Position numbers and translations under genes: made by a program. Source: Brienomyrus brachyistius (Eukaryota; Chordata; Actinopteri; Osteoglossiformes; Mormyridae). From it: a stretch of 64,000 nt of DNA. Location: NCBI RefSeq assembly GCF_023856365.1, contig NW_026042465.1, positions 124,001-188,000 of the forward strand, read 5' to 3'. Below the pieces are notes generated by a model. The model was not told the origin of the DNA. It was given only the letters and a program-made list of their open reading frames with translations, and searched no databases. Positions 1 to 10,265 of the stretch are shown piece after piece (the first letter of the stretch is position 1; each line of letters opens with the position of its first letter).

Positions 1-569
1 CCAGCTGGGTCTTCACTGATAGGCTTCAGGAGGGCTTCTTGTGGGCTTCTCTTCTCTTGGGCTGATGTTCTCTGCCTCTCTTCGTGCTGATGGTCTTTTG
101 TTTTCTCCTCCCTTCTGTTTCTCCTCTCCTGGCTTTGTTCTGAGGTGCCAGGTTTTATAGTGTAAAGTTCGTGAATAGGAGTGACCAGGAATTCGACTCC
201 TGGACCAATGGCTGACCATCCATTTGGCGGGCTTTCGGAAGGGGGTCTGTATCAGTCCTTTTGAGATTTATGACCAGAGTGATTTCCCTTGTATTGATGA
301 TTTTCGTTAGGCTGGTGTAACTTTTGATATATTCACTTTCGTGGTAACCACTGACCAGATTTGGAAACTGGAGTGATTTTCCATCGGTTTGATACCAAAC
401 ATGCCATAGCAGCCTAGCGGTTCACACCTCATACCATCTGTAATGATTAATTAATGATTACTTATATTATGTCGTTATGTTATATTACTCACACCTTATT
501 TTATGCCTCACAATCTATATAATTGTAAATATACTGTGTAGCTGCTGGCGCGTTCCAAACTAAATCTCA
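1..569. other. unassigned sequence
   Basis: I see no gene or recognisable repeat here apart from the beginning of the LINE 3' tail near 590. Short open frames are present but have no family resemblance. Confidence 0.4.
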
Positions 570-1318
570 TTGTACTTACAATGTCAATAAAAACATCCAT
601 CCATCCATCTAGGCAGGCCAGTGTCGCCTCCATCCTTCCTGAAGTCAGTGATTCCTTTGTCTTTGTGCTGTTTAGTGCCAAATTGTTTGCTGAACTCCAA
701 CCTATCAGTTTCTGGACCTCATCTCTGTAAGCTGACTCATAAGAACCAAAGAGATTTACAAATGAGAGGAGGCCATTCGGCCCATCAAGCTCCTTTGAGG
801 AGAACTTAGCTAATAGCTCAAAAATCTTATCTAGCTCTGATTTAAAAGAACCCAGGGTTTTAGCTTGTGTTACAATAACAGGAAGACTATTCCATACTCT
901 AACTACACGCTGTGTACAGAAATGCTTCATCAAATTCGTTTTAAAATGTTCTCCAGCTAATTTCCACTTATGGCCACGAGTTCTGGTATTTAAACTAACA
1001 TTGAAATAGCCATTTGGCTGAACAGCATCCAGACCTGTTAGAATCTTAAACACCTGGATTATGTCCCCCCTTAGTCTCCTTTGCTCGAGGCTAAACAGAT
1101 TCAGCTCAGCTAACCTCTCCTCATTAGACATTCCTCTAAGACCAGGAATCATTCTCGTTGCCCTACGTTGCACCTTTTCCAAGGCAGCAATGTCCTTCTT
1201 AAGGTATGGTAACCAAACCCGCACACAATATTCTAGGTGGGGTCTTACCAAGGAATTATATTATCGTAGCATCACTTGCCTTGTCTTAAACTCCACACAC
1301 CTAGAGATGCAATGTGCC
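570..1318 (-). mobile_element. CR1-like LINE, 3' end of reverse transcriptase ORF
   Basis: Minus-strand translation gives the conserved tail of a CR1/Rex-type LINE reverse transcriptase: HLEYCVRVW, then DIAALEKVQRRATRMIPGL, then LFSLEQRRLRGD and VVRVWNSLP. These are the blocks downstream of the RT catalytic core. The 5' part of the element is absent, as expected for a 5'-truncated LINE insertion, and a short ATCC-repeat lies at the 3' end near 590-610. A second copy of the same family lies at 36.3-37.9 kb. It is a molecular fossil with no catalytic YADD region. Confidence 0.8.
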
Positions 1319-1690
1319 TTCTCGCGTGGTGTTCCTGCAGAGGGAGTCTGTGAGTGCTGGAGATTGGGGGAGGGGGCAGTGTGGCTATGTCTGCTCTGTG
1401 TTCCTCCAGACGAGCAAAGAAGCTGTTTAGCTCCTTTGCTAAAAGGGCGTTGCTGTTAACAGTGACGGTGTTGTTGCCTTTGAAGTTTGTAATGTGTTGT
1501 ATTCCCTGCCACACCCACTGTGGGTTGTTGTATGTGAAGTAGACCTCTATTTTCTGTTTCTCTGCCTGCCTGGCAACCTTGATGCCCCTATTCAGGTTAG
1601 CTCTGGCTGCACTCTGTGTTCTTGACTGCGCTGTCTTGTCCTGTAGTATTGTATTGTTGCTCTTGTGTTTATCTTGCACTTTCTCCCTCT
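1319..1690 (-). mobile_element. L2-type LINE ORF fragment (region upstream of RT)
   Basis: Minus-strand translation reads AARANLNRGIKVARQAEK, then VYFTYNNPQWVWQGIQHITN, then LAKELNSFFARLEEHRADI. This is the stretch between endonuclease and reverse transcriptase seen in fish L2-like LINE polyproteins. It abuts but is not collinear with the CR1-like fragment at 570-1318, so this is probably one element beside or inside another. Both ends are truncated. Confidence 0.65.
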
Positions 1691-2003
1691 GTTTGTGCTC
1701 CTTTCACTCTGTATAGTTCTATCTTGCCCGCACTTGTGTCATCTTGTGTTGTTTCTGTTTTTCTTCTTTGTGTTGCACCGTGGTCCAGGAGGAACAATGT
1801 TTCCTTTCACTGTGTACTGTGTATATTGCTGAAATAACAATAAACCCACTTGACCACCTGCCTCAATTCATCCTGAAGAGTTTTCCAATGTTGTTCAAAG
1901 GTCTGTTTGTTTCGAGTGAAGGACACGCCCCTGGACGTGCTGGATAAGGGGACCACAGATCAGTGTCCTCAGTCCTGCTTCTCCCTTCAAAGCTGAGAGG
2001 AAG
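1691..2003. other. upstream region of chemerin-like gene, nothing definite
   Basis: A TC-rich stretch leads into the first exon of the chemerin-like gene. I see no convincing TATA box. An AATAAA-containing segment near 1840 could be the 3' end of another repeat. Confidence 0.3.
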
Positions 2004-4192
2004 ATGACCCGCCTGCTGCTTCTGGTTTTGGCTTATGGAGCTCTGCTTATCTCCACAGAGGCCCAGCAAGATTACCACAGTCTCCCTGCACTCACAAGAC
2101 GGCCATTAAACTCGCAGTCGAAAATGCTCATCAAGGAACCCGTCAGCACATGAATTTCTATAACATCCAGGGCCGTCCGAAGGTAACTGCTGAGAAAGTG
2201 TTTACAAAAGTGTGAAACTTTCATCATCTGCAAGCTGAACTAATGAGTATCACATTGATTTTGATGTTTTAATTTCAATGCATATGATGCTTAATGTCTC
2301 TTCACAATGAAAGTGATGGTTGTATATCTCAGCCCTGGTCAATTTTACCTTCTCACAGTTTCTCTCTGAATCTGCTGCAGTCAAGTCTGTGACAGTTTGC
2401 CATTTTTTGGGTGATTATTGTTTGTTATATTGCCTTTAAAACAGTTGTAGGCAATTTTGTATATAACGTGTTTATGTGATTTAGATCAGCAGTGAATACA
2501 TTGACATTGAGATTCTCTTGAGAGCAACAAAATGTCCAAAGTCAACTGCAACAGACCATCGGGCTGACTGTATTTTCATGGACAAGAGGGTAAGTAAAGA
2601 GTCACTGTGACTGTGAGCATTGGACATATCAGTTAGCAAATTAATTTAGGTTCATGTTAACTTTTTTGATGCCCTGCGGGGGAAAGTTAGCCAACAATAA
2701 AGTAACAAATACATAGGTGGCCTCAAAGAGCCAGTTCCTTCACCTTATTCTCAAATTTTAGTAGGTTTACAGGCTTAAAGGCTGGATTACCAGGCAGAAG
2801 CAAATGCTAATCATCTGAGGGGTGACCTGTAGATTATGCTTCGAGCTATGAACCCTAGCTGGCCTTATTTAAAGACCTGTGGGCTGTACTACAAAGCGGG
2901 TTTTACATACCCAGAGTTAACTCAATCGAGCCAGGTTAACTAAAACTCATTGTTGAAATCAGCCTTAAATGGCAGTGTGGTGTTTTGTGGTGAAAGGGCA
3001 GGACTTAACTCTTGTTTTAATTAGAAAGCCAGTAATTAAACCTGGTCAGAGCAGGGTAGATGTGCAGTGTGAATTACCCTTTAAATTTACCTCTTTAAAT
3101 AGTGAACTACAGGACCACTTAGCTTGATCGGAGGACAGTATTTTAATACAGAGCAGTGTTCAGTTAAACGGGATTTGTTGTTCATACTTTTAGATGAACT
3201 TGCTTTGTATAATATAGCCTTATGGTGACCCTGCTTTGGAAGCTCTTTCCTCTAAAATTGTTCTGTGTCATTAAACCCTGCACTCCAGCAGCTCTGCCTT
3301 AAATCATTAGATATATCTTTACTACACCTTCTCTCACTGTATTTATTGCCCACCACTCTTTAAATACTGTTTTTGTGTGTCTGTGTGTTTTTGCAGCCAT
3401 TCATTAACTGTAGAGTTTGCAGCAGACGGTCTGGTAATGATCTTACACATCCATCAAATGACTGTGTACCAAACAAGAAAGTGGATGAAGTAAGTGTAGA
3501 GAGTCTTAGCATTATGGAAATGTAACAGGTGTGTGAATTGTGTCTAAACATGTGGTTAAACTTTGATTGTGTTTGTACATGCAAAAATTTGATCAGAGTA
3601 CTGTTTATTAATGACAATGTTACTTTTAATCTGAACAACAGTGGCAGCACCAAGGAAAAGCTTGGGGGGGGGGGGCTCTAGCTCCTCCTCCAATGACCAT
3701 AGTACCCCCACAGCACCCCCAAAATATTGGTTTCATTTTTTCTTTAACTATCTGTAAAATCTGTATATTGTGTAAGACATTTTTGCGGTTTTTACAGCAT
3801 ACTTGTAGTGTATTTTTTCTTCAAAGTACACATAGAGGCTCTGTGAGCTAGACGTTAGAATTTCATATTTTATCCTATTTTATCCATGCTGTAGCTTATC
3901 GTGCTGTGTGCTTCTATACACCATCTACATAAGCTGAAAAGCTAAAGCACCCGGTCTAAATAATCTCACTCCCCTATAGCACCTGTAGCATTAAGTCACT
4001 GGCGCTGCCACTGCTGAATAAACGACTCCAATCTGACTAAACCGCTTAACTTTTCCTCCCCATGTTACATTTCAGGACAAACGACGTAATATGTGTCCTT
4101 CTGATAAACCTCTTCTCAGACCTAAAACTGCCTTGGCTTCCAAGGACACTAAAGAAGCTGAAGGAGACCGTCTGACTGTTTCTGATGGCTGA
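2004..4192 (+). CDS. chemerin-like (RARRES2-like) secreted cystatin-fold protein, four exons, frame break in exon 1
   Basis: Exons: 2004-2182, 2485-2589, 3397-3489 and 4076-4192, all phase 0, with GT/AG at every junction. Exon 1 starts MTRLLLLVLAYGALL, a signal peptide ending near TEAQ, then DYHSLP; the helix AIKLAVENAHQGTRQHMNF follows in another frame. Later exons give EILLRATKCPKS, DCIFMDKRPFINCRVCSRR and NDCVPNK. The cysteine pattern (KC, DC.F, NC.VC, DC) and exon layout resemble fish chemerin, a chemoattractant precursor of cystatin fold; a cystatin-like paralogue is the alternative. The odd feature is a missing base at about 2100-2102: one more G in the GG run would restore the frame. 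This is either a homopolymer sequencing error or a real inactivation. Intron 3 carries a hAT MITE. Confidence 0.65.
3639..4013. mobile_element. hAT-type MITE in intron 3 of the chemerin-like gene
   Basis: Inverted ends CAGTGGCAGCACCA at 3639 and TGGCGCTGCCACTG ending at 4013 flank a 375-bp non-coding body with a G-run near 3664. An 8-bp direct repeat CTGAACAA/CTGAATAA (3631-3638 and 4014-4021, 7 of 8 identical) is the target duplication expected of hAT transposons. Confidence 0.8.
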
Positions 4193-4289
4193 TGGTCCTG
4201 CAATGTGGACCAGAGGAGGAAACTGGGAGGGAAAATGCTTTGCTTTATATCATGCCCACCCAAAGCCCCCAGTGAGTAAGCCATAGGCG

Positions 4290-4400
4290 CCGATAGGATG
4301 GAAAAACTCCCAAGAAGGAAGAAACCTTGGGAGGGACCAAACTCAAAGGGGGAGCCCATCCTCCTGGGGCCGGCAAAGTGTAGGTGCAGGATCACAAAAA
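4290..4400 (-). mobile_element. LINE 3'-UTR fragment (same family as 35.4-36.3 kb)
   Basis: The block containing GGAAGAAACCTTGGGAGGGA and GAGCCCATCCTCCTGG is, on the minus strand, a diverged copy of the 3' UTR at about 36150-36225 (CAAGGTTTCTTCCTGC). It begins about 100 bp past the chemerin-like stop and may lie in its 3' UTR. Confidence 0.5.
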
Positions 4401-4440
4401 AACTTGACGAGAGAAACGAGAGAATTCGACTGTCCCTCAC

Positions 4441-6086
4441 AAAAACTGTAAAGTTTTAGTGGCTAAATTGCTTTTTCTATGCCTTTTCAAACAGGAGGAG
4501 ATTTGTTTGGCTATACGTAGAAATTTTCTATACAATTTAGACAGCACAGAATCATTAACCTACTTTAATGCATTTATTAATACAACCACATATTTCACAC
4601 ATTTTGACATCAGTCATGCAGTGAAGATACAGTCTCTTTATTTCTTGACGCCAACCCTCCCCATTAATCCGGGCTTGGGACCGACACCTAGTTGAGCTGG
4701 CTTTCTCCCTTAAGTGGCTGGGTTAGGCTAAACTATGCACATATTTATGAAGACTACTATAAATTTATAAAGACCTCCCTAAATATGTAGTCTAACAAAA
4801 CGCAGTTTAAAGAAGGTAGCCTACCTGGTAAACAAAGAAATTAAAAGGCCCACAGCATATAATCGGGCTATATCCAAGCAGTTTTTAAGAACGTAACCTA
4901 CATGGCGAAATTGAATTACTTTCTGGACCAACAAACGCAACCAGACATGAACATTATGCACCTTCCTAGTCTTGATGTATGTCGTCATACAGATGAGGAC
5001 GTTAAGGCAGCCTTTAGGTCCGACCCATCATGCACTGCAGTTTTTTGCAAATTCCTCAGATGGAAAACCATTAAATACCTCTTCTATTACCTTATATTAC
5101 CTTATATTCATGTAATAAATATACAAATATCAATTAGTTGGAAATCAGCCAGACAGACGTAATTACTACAAATGGTTTCCACTGTATTTGTGACTCTGAG
5201 TGCCGCAGGCTTGGATGCAGTGCCGCACCATTTTGGGCATGCACTGGCATGCACTGGCCAATCATGTAGCACTTCTCTCATAAATATTAATGAGACATCA
5301 CCTACCACCCTGCAAAAAAGAAATTTGCCGCTCGTCCCCCTGCACATGAACCAACATGGCTGTCTCAACCAGCGGAGCTCCGGAGCCTCTGGAGAAACAC
5401 GCGGCAAAAAAGGCTCGCATACGGTCTTCCAGAGTTTGGGAATACTTCAGTCATGACACCTTTTCTGCGCCTCTACTGTAGCTGGCGTTAATGACGCTGT
5501 TTCAGCCATTTTATATTTTCTGTTTACTTATTCTGTCATGTAAGACTGAGACAAATTATCGTTTACGACTATTCTTACACACTGTAGCCTGACTTGCTGA
5601 CTTAAGTAAGCTTAACTATAAGCTACCTTTGCTAGTGTTTGTGAATAACATGTTTCTCTAGTTATGAAATTATTCCATGTTTTAGCATCTGTTTCAACAT
5701 TAAAGTCAAATTGGTATATTGAAATATGTAAAAACTATTGAACTATTAGCTTAAGTCTAACATAGAAAATCCTACTGAATCTCTTAAGATTTTCCTTTTT
5801 TGTTAATGCACTAATGTTTAAGAAGTGTCTTAAATTGAATTTCAGATTTGTGTGTGGGTGGGAGTGGGTGAATTGTATTAAATTCATACATTCATTCTTT
5901 TGGCTCAGACATTACTGACCTAAAACAAATTGAGGCATTGGGTAAGTGCTTAAATTAGCTACTAAATGGCAAAAAATATTCTAAATATCACATTTTCCAT
6001 TCTTCGGTATAATTTTAATGAATCACCTATGCTGCCAAACATTAACGCATAGATTGTCACAACACTCTATGTTTTAGTTCTTCTTT
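4441..6086. other. unassigned AT-rich sequence
   Basis: No coding frame with a recognisable motif, no terminal inverted repeats and no RNA gene that I can support. A short direct repeat (GCATGCACTGG) lies near 5240-5260. Confidence 0.4.
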
Positions 6087-6386
6087 ATGTGTATAGGACG
6101 GTGTGATGGTTCTGGTGGTGGGTGTGGCCGACGCTGCTCGCGATGTTTGGCTATGCTGCAGTCCCAGGGACCAAGTTGGAACACATTTCCACCTTCAAGC
6201 TTAGGTGGAAAAACGGCACCGAGACCCAGCAGCAGGACAACTTCTTGTCCAGACAACCAGCCCTGCTTCATCATTGAAGTAAGCCCTGTGAACAGGAGCG
6301 AGATGTACTTCTGCAGTGGATGTTATAGCGGAAAGAACATCCCCATCCTCACGTCTGCCGGAGTGCCCCCTCAAGTGGGTGTGTGA
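6087..6386 (+). other. unrecognised GC-rich open segment, possible exon
   Basis: A locally GC-rich block follows a pyrimidine-rich TTCTTCTTTATGTGTATAG (acceptor-like) and contains TGAAGTAAGCC near 6278 (donor-like). One frame is open for about 99 codons and cysteine-rich at its start; another frame reads RWKNGTETQQQDNF before a stop. I do not recognise the product. It could be one exon of an undetected gene or a repeat. Confidence 0.2.
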
Positions 6387-6423
6387 CTTAACTCGATGGA
6401 TGAATTGGACAGAATGTACTGTT

Positions 6424-7028
6424 ACTAGAGGTCGACCGATATGGGTTTTTCAAGTCAAGGGTCAGGCGATGGCCGATATATGCTGCTGATTTTTTTTGGC
6501 CGATAATTGGACGTTTTCCCCTCTATTTGCATGGTAAAATATCACACTAATAATAACAAACGATACACAAAATTTCTCAATTTAGCATTTATTGAATACT
6601 CAACTTGGAAACAATAACACATTTATAAACAATAAAAATAGCAGCATCAGAATCTCTGTTAGTGCACAATATAGCAGCAAACTCCTCATGTTTGACGGAA
6701 GGAAATTTGTAAACAATACAAAAAGGAATAAGCATGTTATCTTTAGTTGTAATCCCACTTCCAGTCCCTGAGTCTTACTCACCACACTCATACTTCACAG
6801 CAAACAGACAGCAGTTAATTAACCAGAAGAGAAAAATGCAAAAACACAACAGAACTTGTAAATAATAACAAACTAATAGACAATAAAAATAGCAGCATCA
6901 GAATCTCTATTAGTGCCAAATATAGCAGCAAACTCCTCATGTCTGACGGAAGGAAAATTTGTAAATACACAAAGGAATGAGCACATCTTCAGTTTTAATC
7001 CCATTTCCAGTCCCTGAGTCTTCCTCAT
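6424..7028. repeat. degenerate repeat with ~250-bp internal direct duplication
   Basis: It starts with TAGAGGTCGACCGATATGGG, a motif common at the ends of fish hAT-like repeats. The segments at about 6637-6780 and 6889-7028 are near copies of each other (both run from AATAGCAGCATCAGAATCTC to CCAGTCCCTGAGTCTT). No coding capacity. Confidence 0.5.
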
Positions 7029-7033
7029 CCCAC

Positions 7034-7085
7034 AAGCAGGCAAGGCATGTCACCCCGGTTGTGTGACACTTATTTTATATAATAA
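7034..7085 (+). repeat. fragment of the ~220-bp satellite unit
   Basis: GCAGGCAAGGCATGTCACCC followed by GTTGTGTGACACTTATTTTA matches the same part of the satellite units at 10.3-11.3 kb. It marks where the array was interrupted by the LTR-element fragment. Confidence 0.7.
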
Positions 7086-8330
7086 AATAAGTGCCCCCTG
7101 CGGCCCCAGAGCCCGAGCAGCCGTCTCCGCTGCCTGCAGCTACCGCGCCCACGTCCGAGGCGCTTTCCCTGCCTGCAGCTCCCGGGCAGGCGCCCCCTCT
7201 GCAGCCTGCAGCTCCAGTCCCTGGCCCCACTCCAGTCCCTTCTCCCCCTGTGACTCTGGTACCCTCACCCCGACGAGCCCGACCCCGGCCGCAGGTCCTT
7301 ATGTCTGTGTCCCATAAGGGGAGAGGACACAGACGCACGGCTGGGGTCCCACCCGCCCAGCCCCCTGGCTCGCCCTCCCTCGCCGGCGCTAGGGCTTGGT
7401 CGGCACCTGCGGGTCCTGGCCCTCCGGGTCGGCTGTCGTCTGCGGGTCCCCCTCCGCGGCCTCGTCGCCCTGCCTCGGTCCCTCCTCCGGCGTCTTATCG
7501 GTTGCCTGCGGGCCCCCCGACGGCGGCTCCTCATTCGCCTGCTGGTCCTCCCGCTCTGGCGTGTCGGAGGACGTCGCCGTCTGCTGCGGCTCCCCCTCTC
7601 TCCTTGCCCTCGCCAGGGTCCCTTCCAGCTCCTTCGTCCCCTTCCCTGGTCTCCCCTCCGACTCCCTCCTTCGTCCCTGCGTCTGTCCCTCACCCCGTCT
7701 CCTCGGCCCCTCCGGCTCCGGCCTCCCGGCCGCCTGCAGCCCTTCCGGCTGCCTCCCGTCGCCCGCTGGGTCTCCCTCGGGCTCCTCTTGGTTCCCCCTC
7801 CTTCTCTCCCTGGCCTCCCGTCTTTGTCCCTCCTGCCTCTGCTCCCCCTCGCTTTGTTCCTCCTGTCTCTGTCCCTCCTCTCTTTGTCCCTCGTCCCTCT
7901 GGCTTCTGCTCCTCTTTCCCCGATGTTCCCTTCGTTCACTCCCGGTCCTTTTGTCCTGCCTGTTCCCTCCGTGTCCCCCTTTCTGATCTGTTTCTCTGCC
8001 TTTCCTGTCTTATGTCAAGTCTTGTCCTGGCTCCTTCCCCTGTGCCAGTTCTGTCTGTCCGTTCTGTTCCCTGTCCCTCATTAATGAGGTTTTATATAGA
8101 TATACATATATGCCCGGCTTGTCCGCTCCTCGTGTGTGCCACGCCCCCTGATTACCCACGTGTGCTTCCCTGATCGTCTCCTGCTTTGCCCGATTACTTT
8201 GATTAGTCATGACCTATTTTAAGTCCTGGTCTTACCTGTTTGCCCTGTCCGTCATTGTAGTTTGTCAATGCCTGCGTTCCGTCCTGCTCTACCCGCTCCG
8301 TTTCCCCGATTAAAGACCCGTTTTCACAAA
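7086..8330 (+). mobile_element. LTR-retrotransposon 3' part: proline-rich coding tail plus truncated LTR
   Basis: A 360-codon open frame (7091-8173) is very rich in Pro, Ala and Ser with repeats such as VPPASAPP and VPPVSVPP. It is strongly C-rich and unlike the surrounding AT-rich DNA. Fish Gypsy-type elements can carry such Pro-rich extensions between pol and the 3' LTR, but no protease, RT or integrase motif is present here. From 8110 the sequence (ATGCCCGGCTTGTCCG, then GCCACGCCCCCTGATTACCC) matches the LTRs at 37516-37780 and 46794-47069 but lacks their first bases. The long frame may reflect base composition rather than selection. Confidence 0.55.
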
Positions 8331-8362
8331 CACAAAAAAAACTATATGTATACATATACATA
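8331..8362 (+). repeat. satellite remnant left of the Tc1-like insertion
   Basis: AAAAAAACTATATGTATACA followed by TATACATA matches the A-rich/TA-rich end of a satellite unit. Joining it to the sequence after 10265 regenerates an uninterrupted unit. Confidence 0.6.
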
Positions 8363-8645
8363 CACTGAACAAAAATATAAACGCAACACTTTTGTTTTTG
8401 CTCCCATTTTTCATGAGATGGACTTAAAGATCTACAATTCATTCCAGATACACAATATTACCATTTCTCTCAAACATTTCTCACAAATCAGTCTAAATGT
8501 GTGATAGTGAGCACTTCTGCTTTGCTGAGATAATCCATCCCACCTCACAGGTGTGCCACATCAAGATGCTGATCTGACATCATGGGTAGTGCACAGGTGT
8601 ACCTTATACTGCCCACAATAAAAGGCCACCCTGGAATGTGCAGTT

Positions 8646-9212
8646 TTGTCTCACAGCAAAATGCCACAGATGCCACAAGCATTGAGGGAGCGTGCAATTG
8701 GCATGCTGACAGCAGGAATGTCAACCAGATCTGTTGCTCGTGCATTGAATGTTCATTTCTCAACCATAAGCCGTCTCCAAAGGCGTTTCAGAGAATATGG
8801 CAGTACATCCAACCGGCCTCACAACCGCAGACCACGTGTAACCACACCAGCCCAGGACCTCCACATCCAGCAGGTTCACCTCCAAGATCGTCTGAGACCA
8901 GCCACTCAGACAGATGATGCACGGCCCCATGTTGCAAGGATCTGTACACAGTTCTTGGAAGCTGAAAATGTCCCAGTTCTTGCATGGCCAGCATACTCAC
9001 CGGACATGTCACCCGTTGAGCATGTTTGGGATGTGCTTGACCGGCGTATACGACAGCGTGTACCAGTTCCCACTAATATCCAACAACTTCGCACAGCCAT
9101 TGAAGAGGAGTGGACCAACATTCCACAGGCCACAATTGACAATCTGATAAACTCTATGCGAAGAAGATGTGTTGCATTGTATGAGGCAAATGGTGGTCAC
9201 ACCAGATACTGA
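8646..9212 (+). pseudogene. Tc1-like transposase, internally deleted
   Basis: The 188-codon frame begins with a Tc1-type paired-like DNA-binding domain: ALRERAIGMLTAGMSTRSVA, then a second helix-turn-helix ending RLQRRFREYGST with basic NRRPRVTT. It then jumps to the catalytic C-terminus: DDARPHVARICTQFLEAENV, SPDMSPVEHVWDVLDRRIRQ and a normal end at GGHTRY. About 150 residues between RLRPATQT and DDARPHV are missing compared with full-length (~340 aa) Tc1 transposases, removing the first catalytic aspartate. The frame stays open but the product cannot be catalytically complete, so the element is non-autonomous. Translation could start at 8646 or at the next ATG, 8661. Confidence 0.85.
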
Positions 9213-9533
9213 CCGGTTCTGAGTCCCCAGACCCCCAATAAAGCAAAAAACTGCACATTCCAGGGTGGCCTTTTATTGTGGGCAGTATAAGGTACACCTG
9301 TGCACTACCCATGATGTCAGATCAGCATCTTGATGTGGCACACCTGTGAGGTGGGATGGATTATCTCAGCAAAGCAGAAGTGCTCACTATCACACATTTA
9401 GACTGATTTGTGAGAAATGTTTGAGAGAAATGGTAATATTGTGTATCTGGAATGAATTGTAGGTCTTTAAGTCCATCTCATGAAAAATGGGAGCAGAAAC
9501 AAGAGTGTTGCGTTTATATTTTTGTTCAGTATA

Positions 9534-10238
9534 GAATAAGCCCAGATTTATGTTTATTCAGTGGAGATAAGTACAACCTCTAAAGATAGGCCTACACCCG
9601 TTTTGGCAGTGTCTCCGGATCCCATGACAAATAATGCCTTCAGTACATCCTCCTCAACCCACACTGAAAGCAGAAGTGCTATGGGCTTTGCAAACGGTTT
9701 GCCGACATCACTCCTATACGTCCAATGATGACATTCACACCGTCTCCAGGGTGATGTTCCCTGACTCGCAGGGTCACTTGTGGTAAAGATAAAACCACTT
9801 TTCTTGCGCGATTTGGACTCGCTCCATATATTAAAAGGGAGCTTCGTTGTCATGTTTGACGTAAGTATGAACAGGACCATCAAAAGAAAACAACTGGATG
9901 TGCATGTCAGGTATTGGGTGAATTATGAGAATGGCTCTCGAGTGCAGTCCTGGTTCTGGGATCACAGTACATGAGCCACTCCACCGCTGAAGACTTACTG
10001 GAGAAGTTTAAGGTAAGCCATTCAATAACATTTAAACTCATTAACGAACCCATGATTTTTAAATATCCATGGTTTATCTTTACATGTGTTTAAATGGGAG
10101 AACCATATTTATTGGTAAGCATATTTTAAAGATTTTATTGCTGCTTCATGGCTTTTGCTGCAAAAAAAATAGTTCATTGAGGAAATAGAATGTTTAAGTG
10201 TTGTGTAGCAACATGTACAGCTGTTGTACAGGCAAAAA
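9534..10238 (+). pseudogene. captured fragment of a transposase-like gene (copy of 28178-28882)
   Basis: Nearly identical to the 28.2-28.9 kb segment, including the exon ending VNYENGSRVQS and, one frame over, YMSHSTAEDLLEKFK followed by a GTAAGC donor at 10012. Both copies share the same internal frame break, so the source was already broken or shared it before copying. Confidence 0.8.
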
Positions 10239-10265
10239 GTGTTGCGTTTATATTTTTGTTCAGTA

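Larger units (their letters stand above)
8363..10265 (+). mobile_element. composite Tc1-like transposon carrying captured DNA
   Basis: Left TIR 8363-8642 (CACTGAACAAAAATATAAAC...) pairs with an internal right TIR 9252-9531. Past this lies 0.7 kb of unrelated sequence (9532-10238) and then a second copy of the terminal ~28 bp (GTGTTGCGTTTATATTTTTG...) ending at 10265. TA dinucleotides lie outside both outer ends (8361-8362, 10266-10267). Removing 8363-10265 plus one TA rejoins a satellite unit seamlessly, so the outer pair of ends appears to have been the mobilised unit. The captured part matches the transposase-like pseudogene at 28.2 kb. Confidence 0.75.

Noticed and set aside
7265..7939. 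224-codon Arg/Gly-rich frame on the minus strand
   Set aside because: It is the complement of the C-rich Pro-rich frame; composition alone keeps it open.
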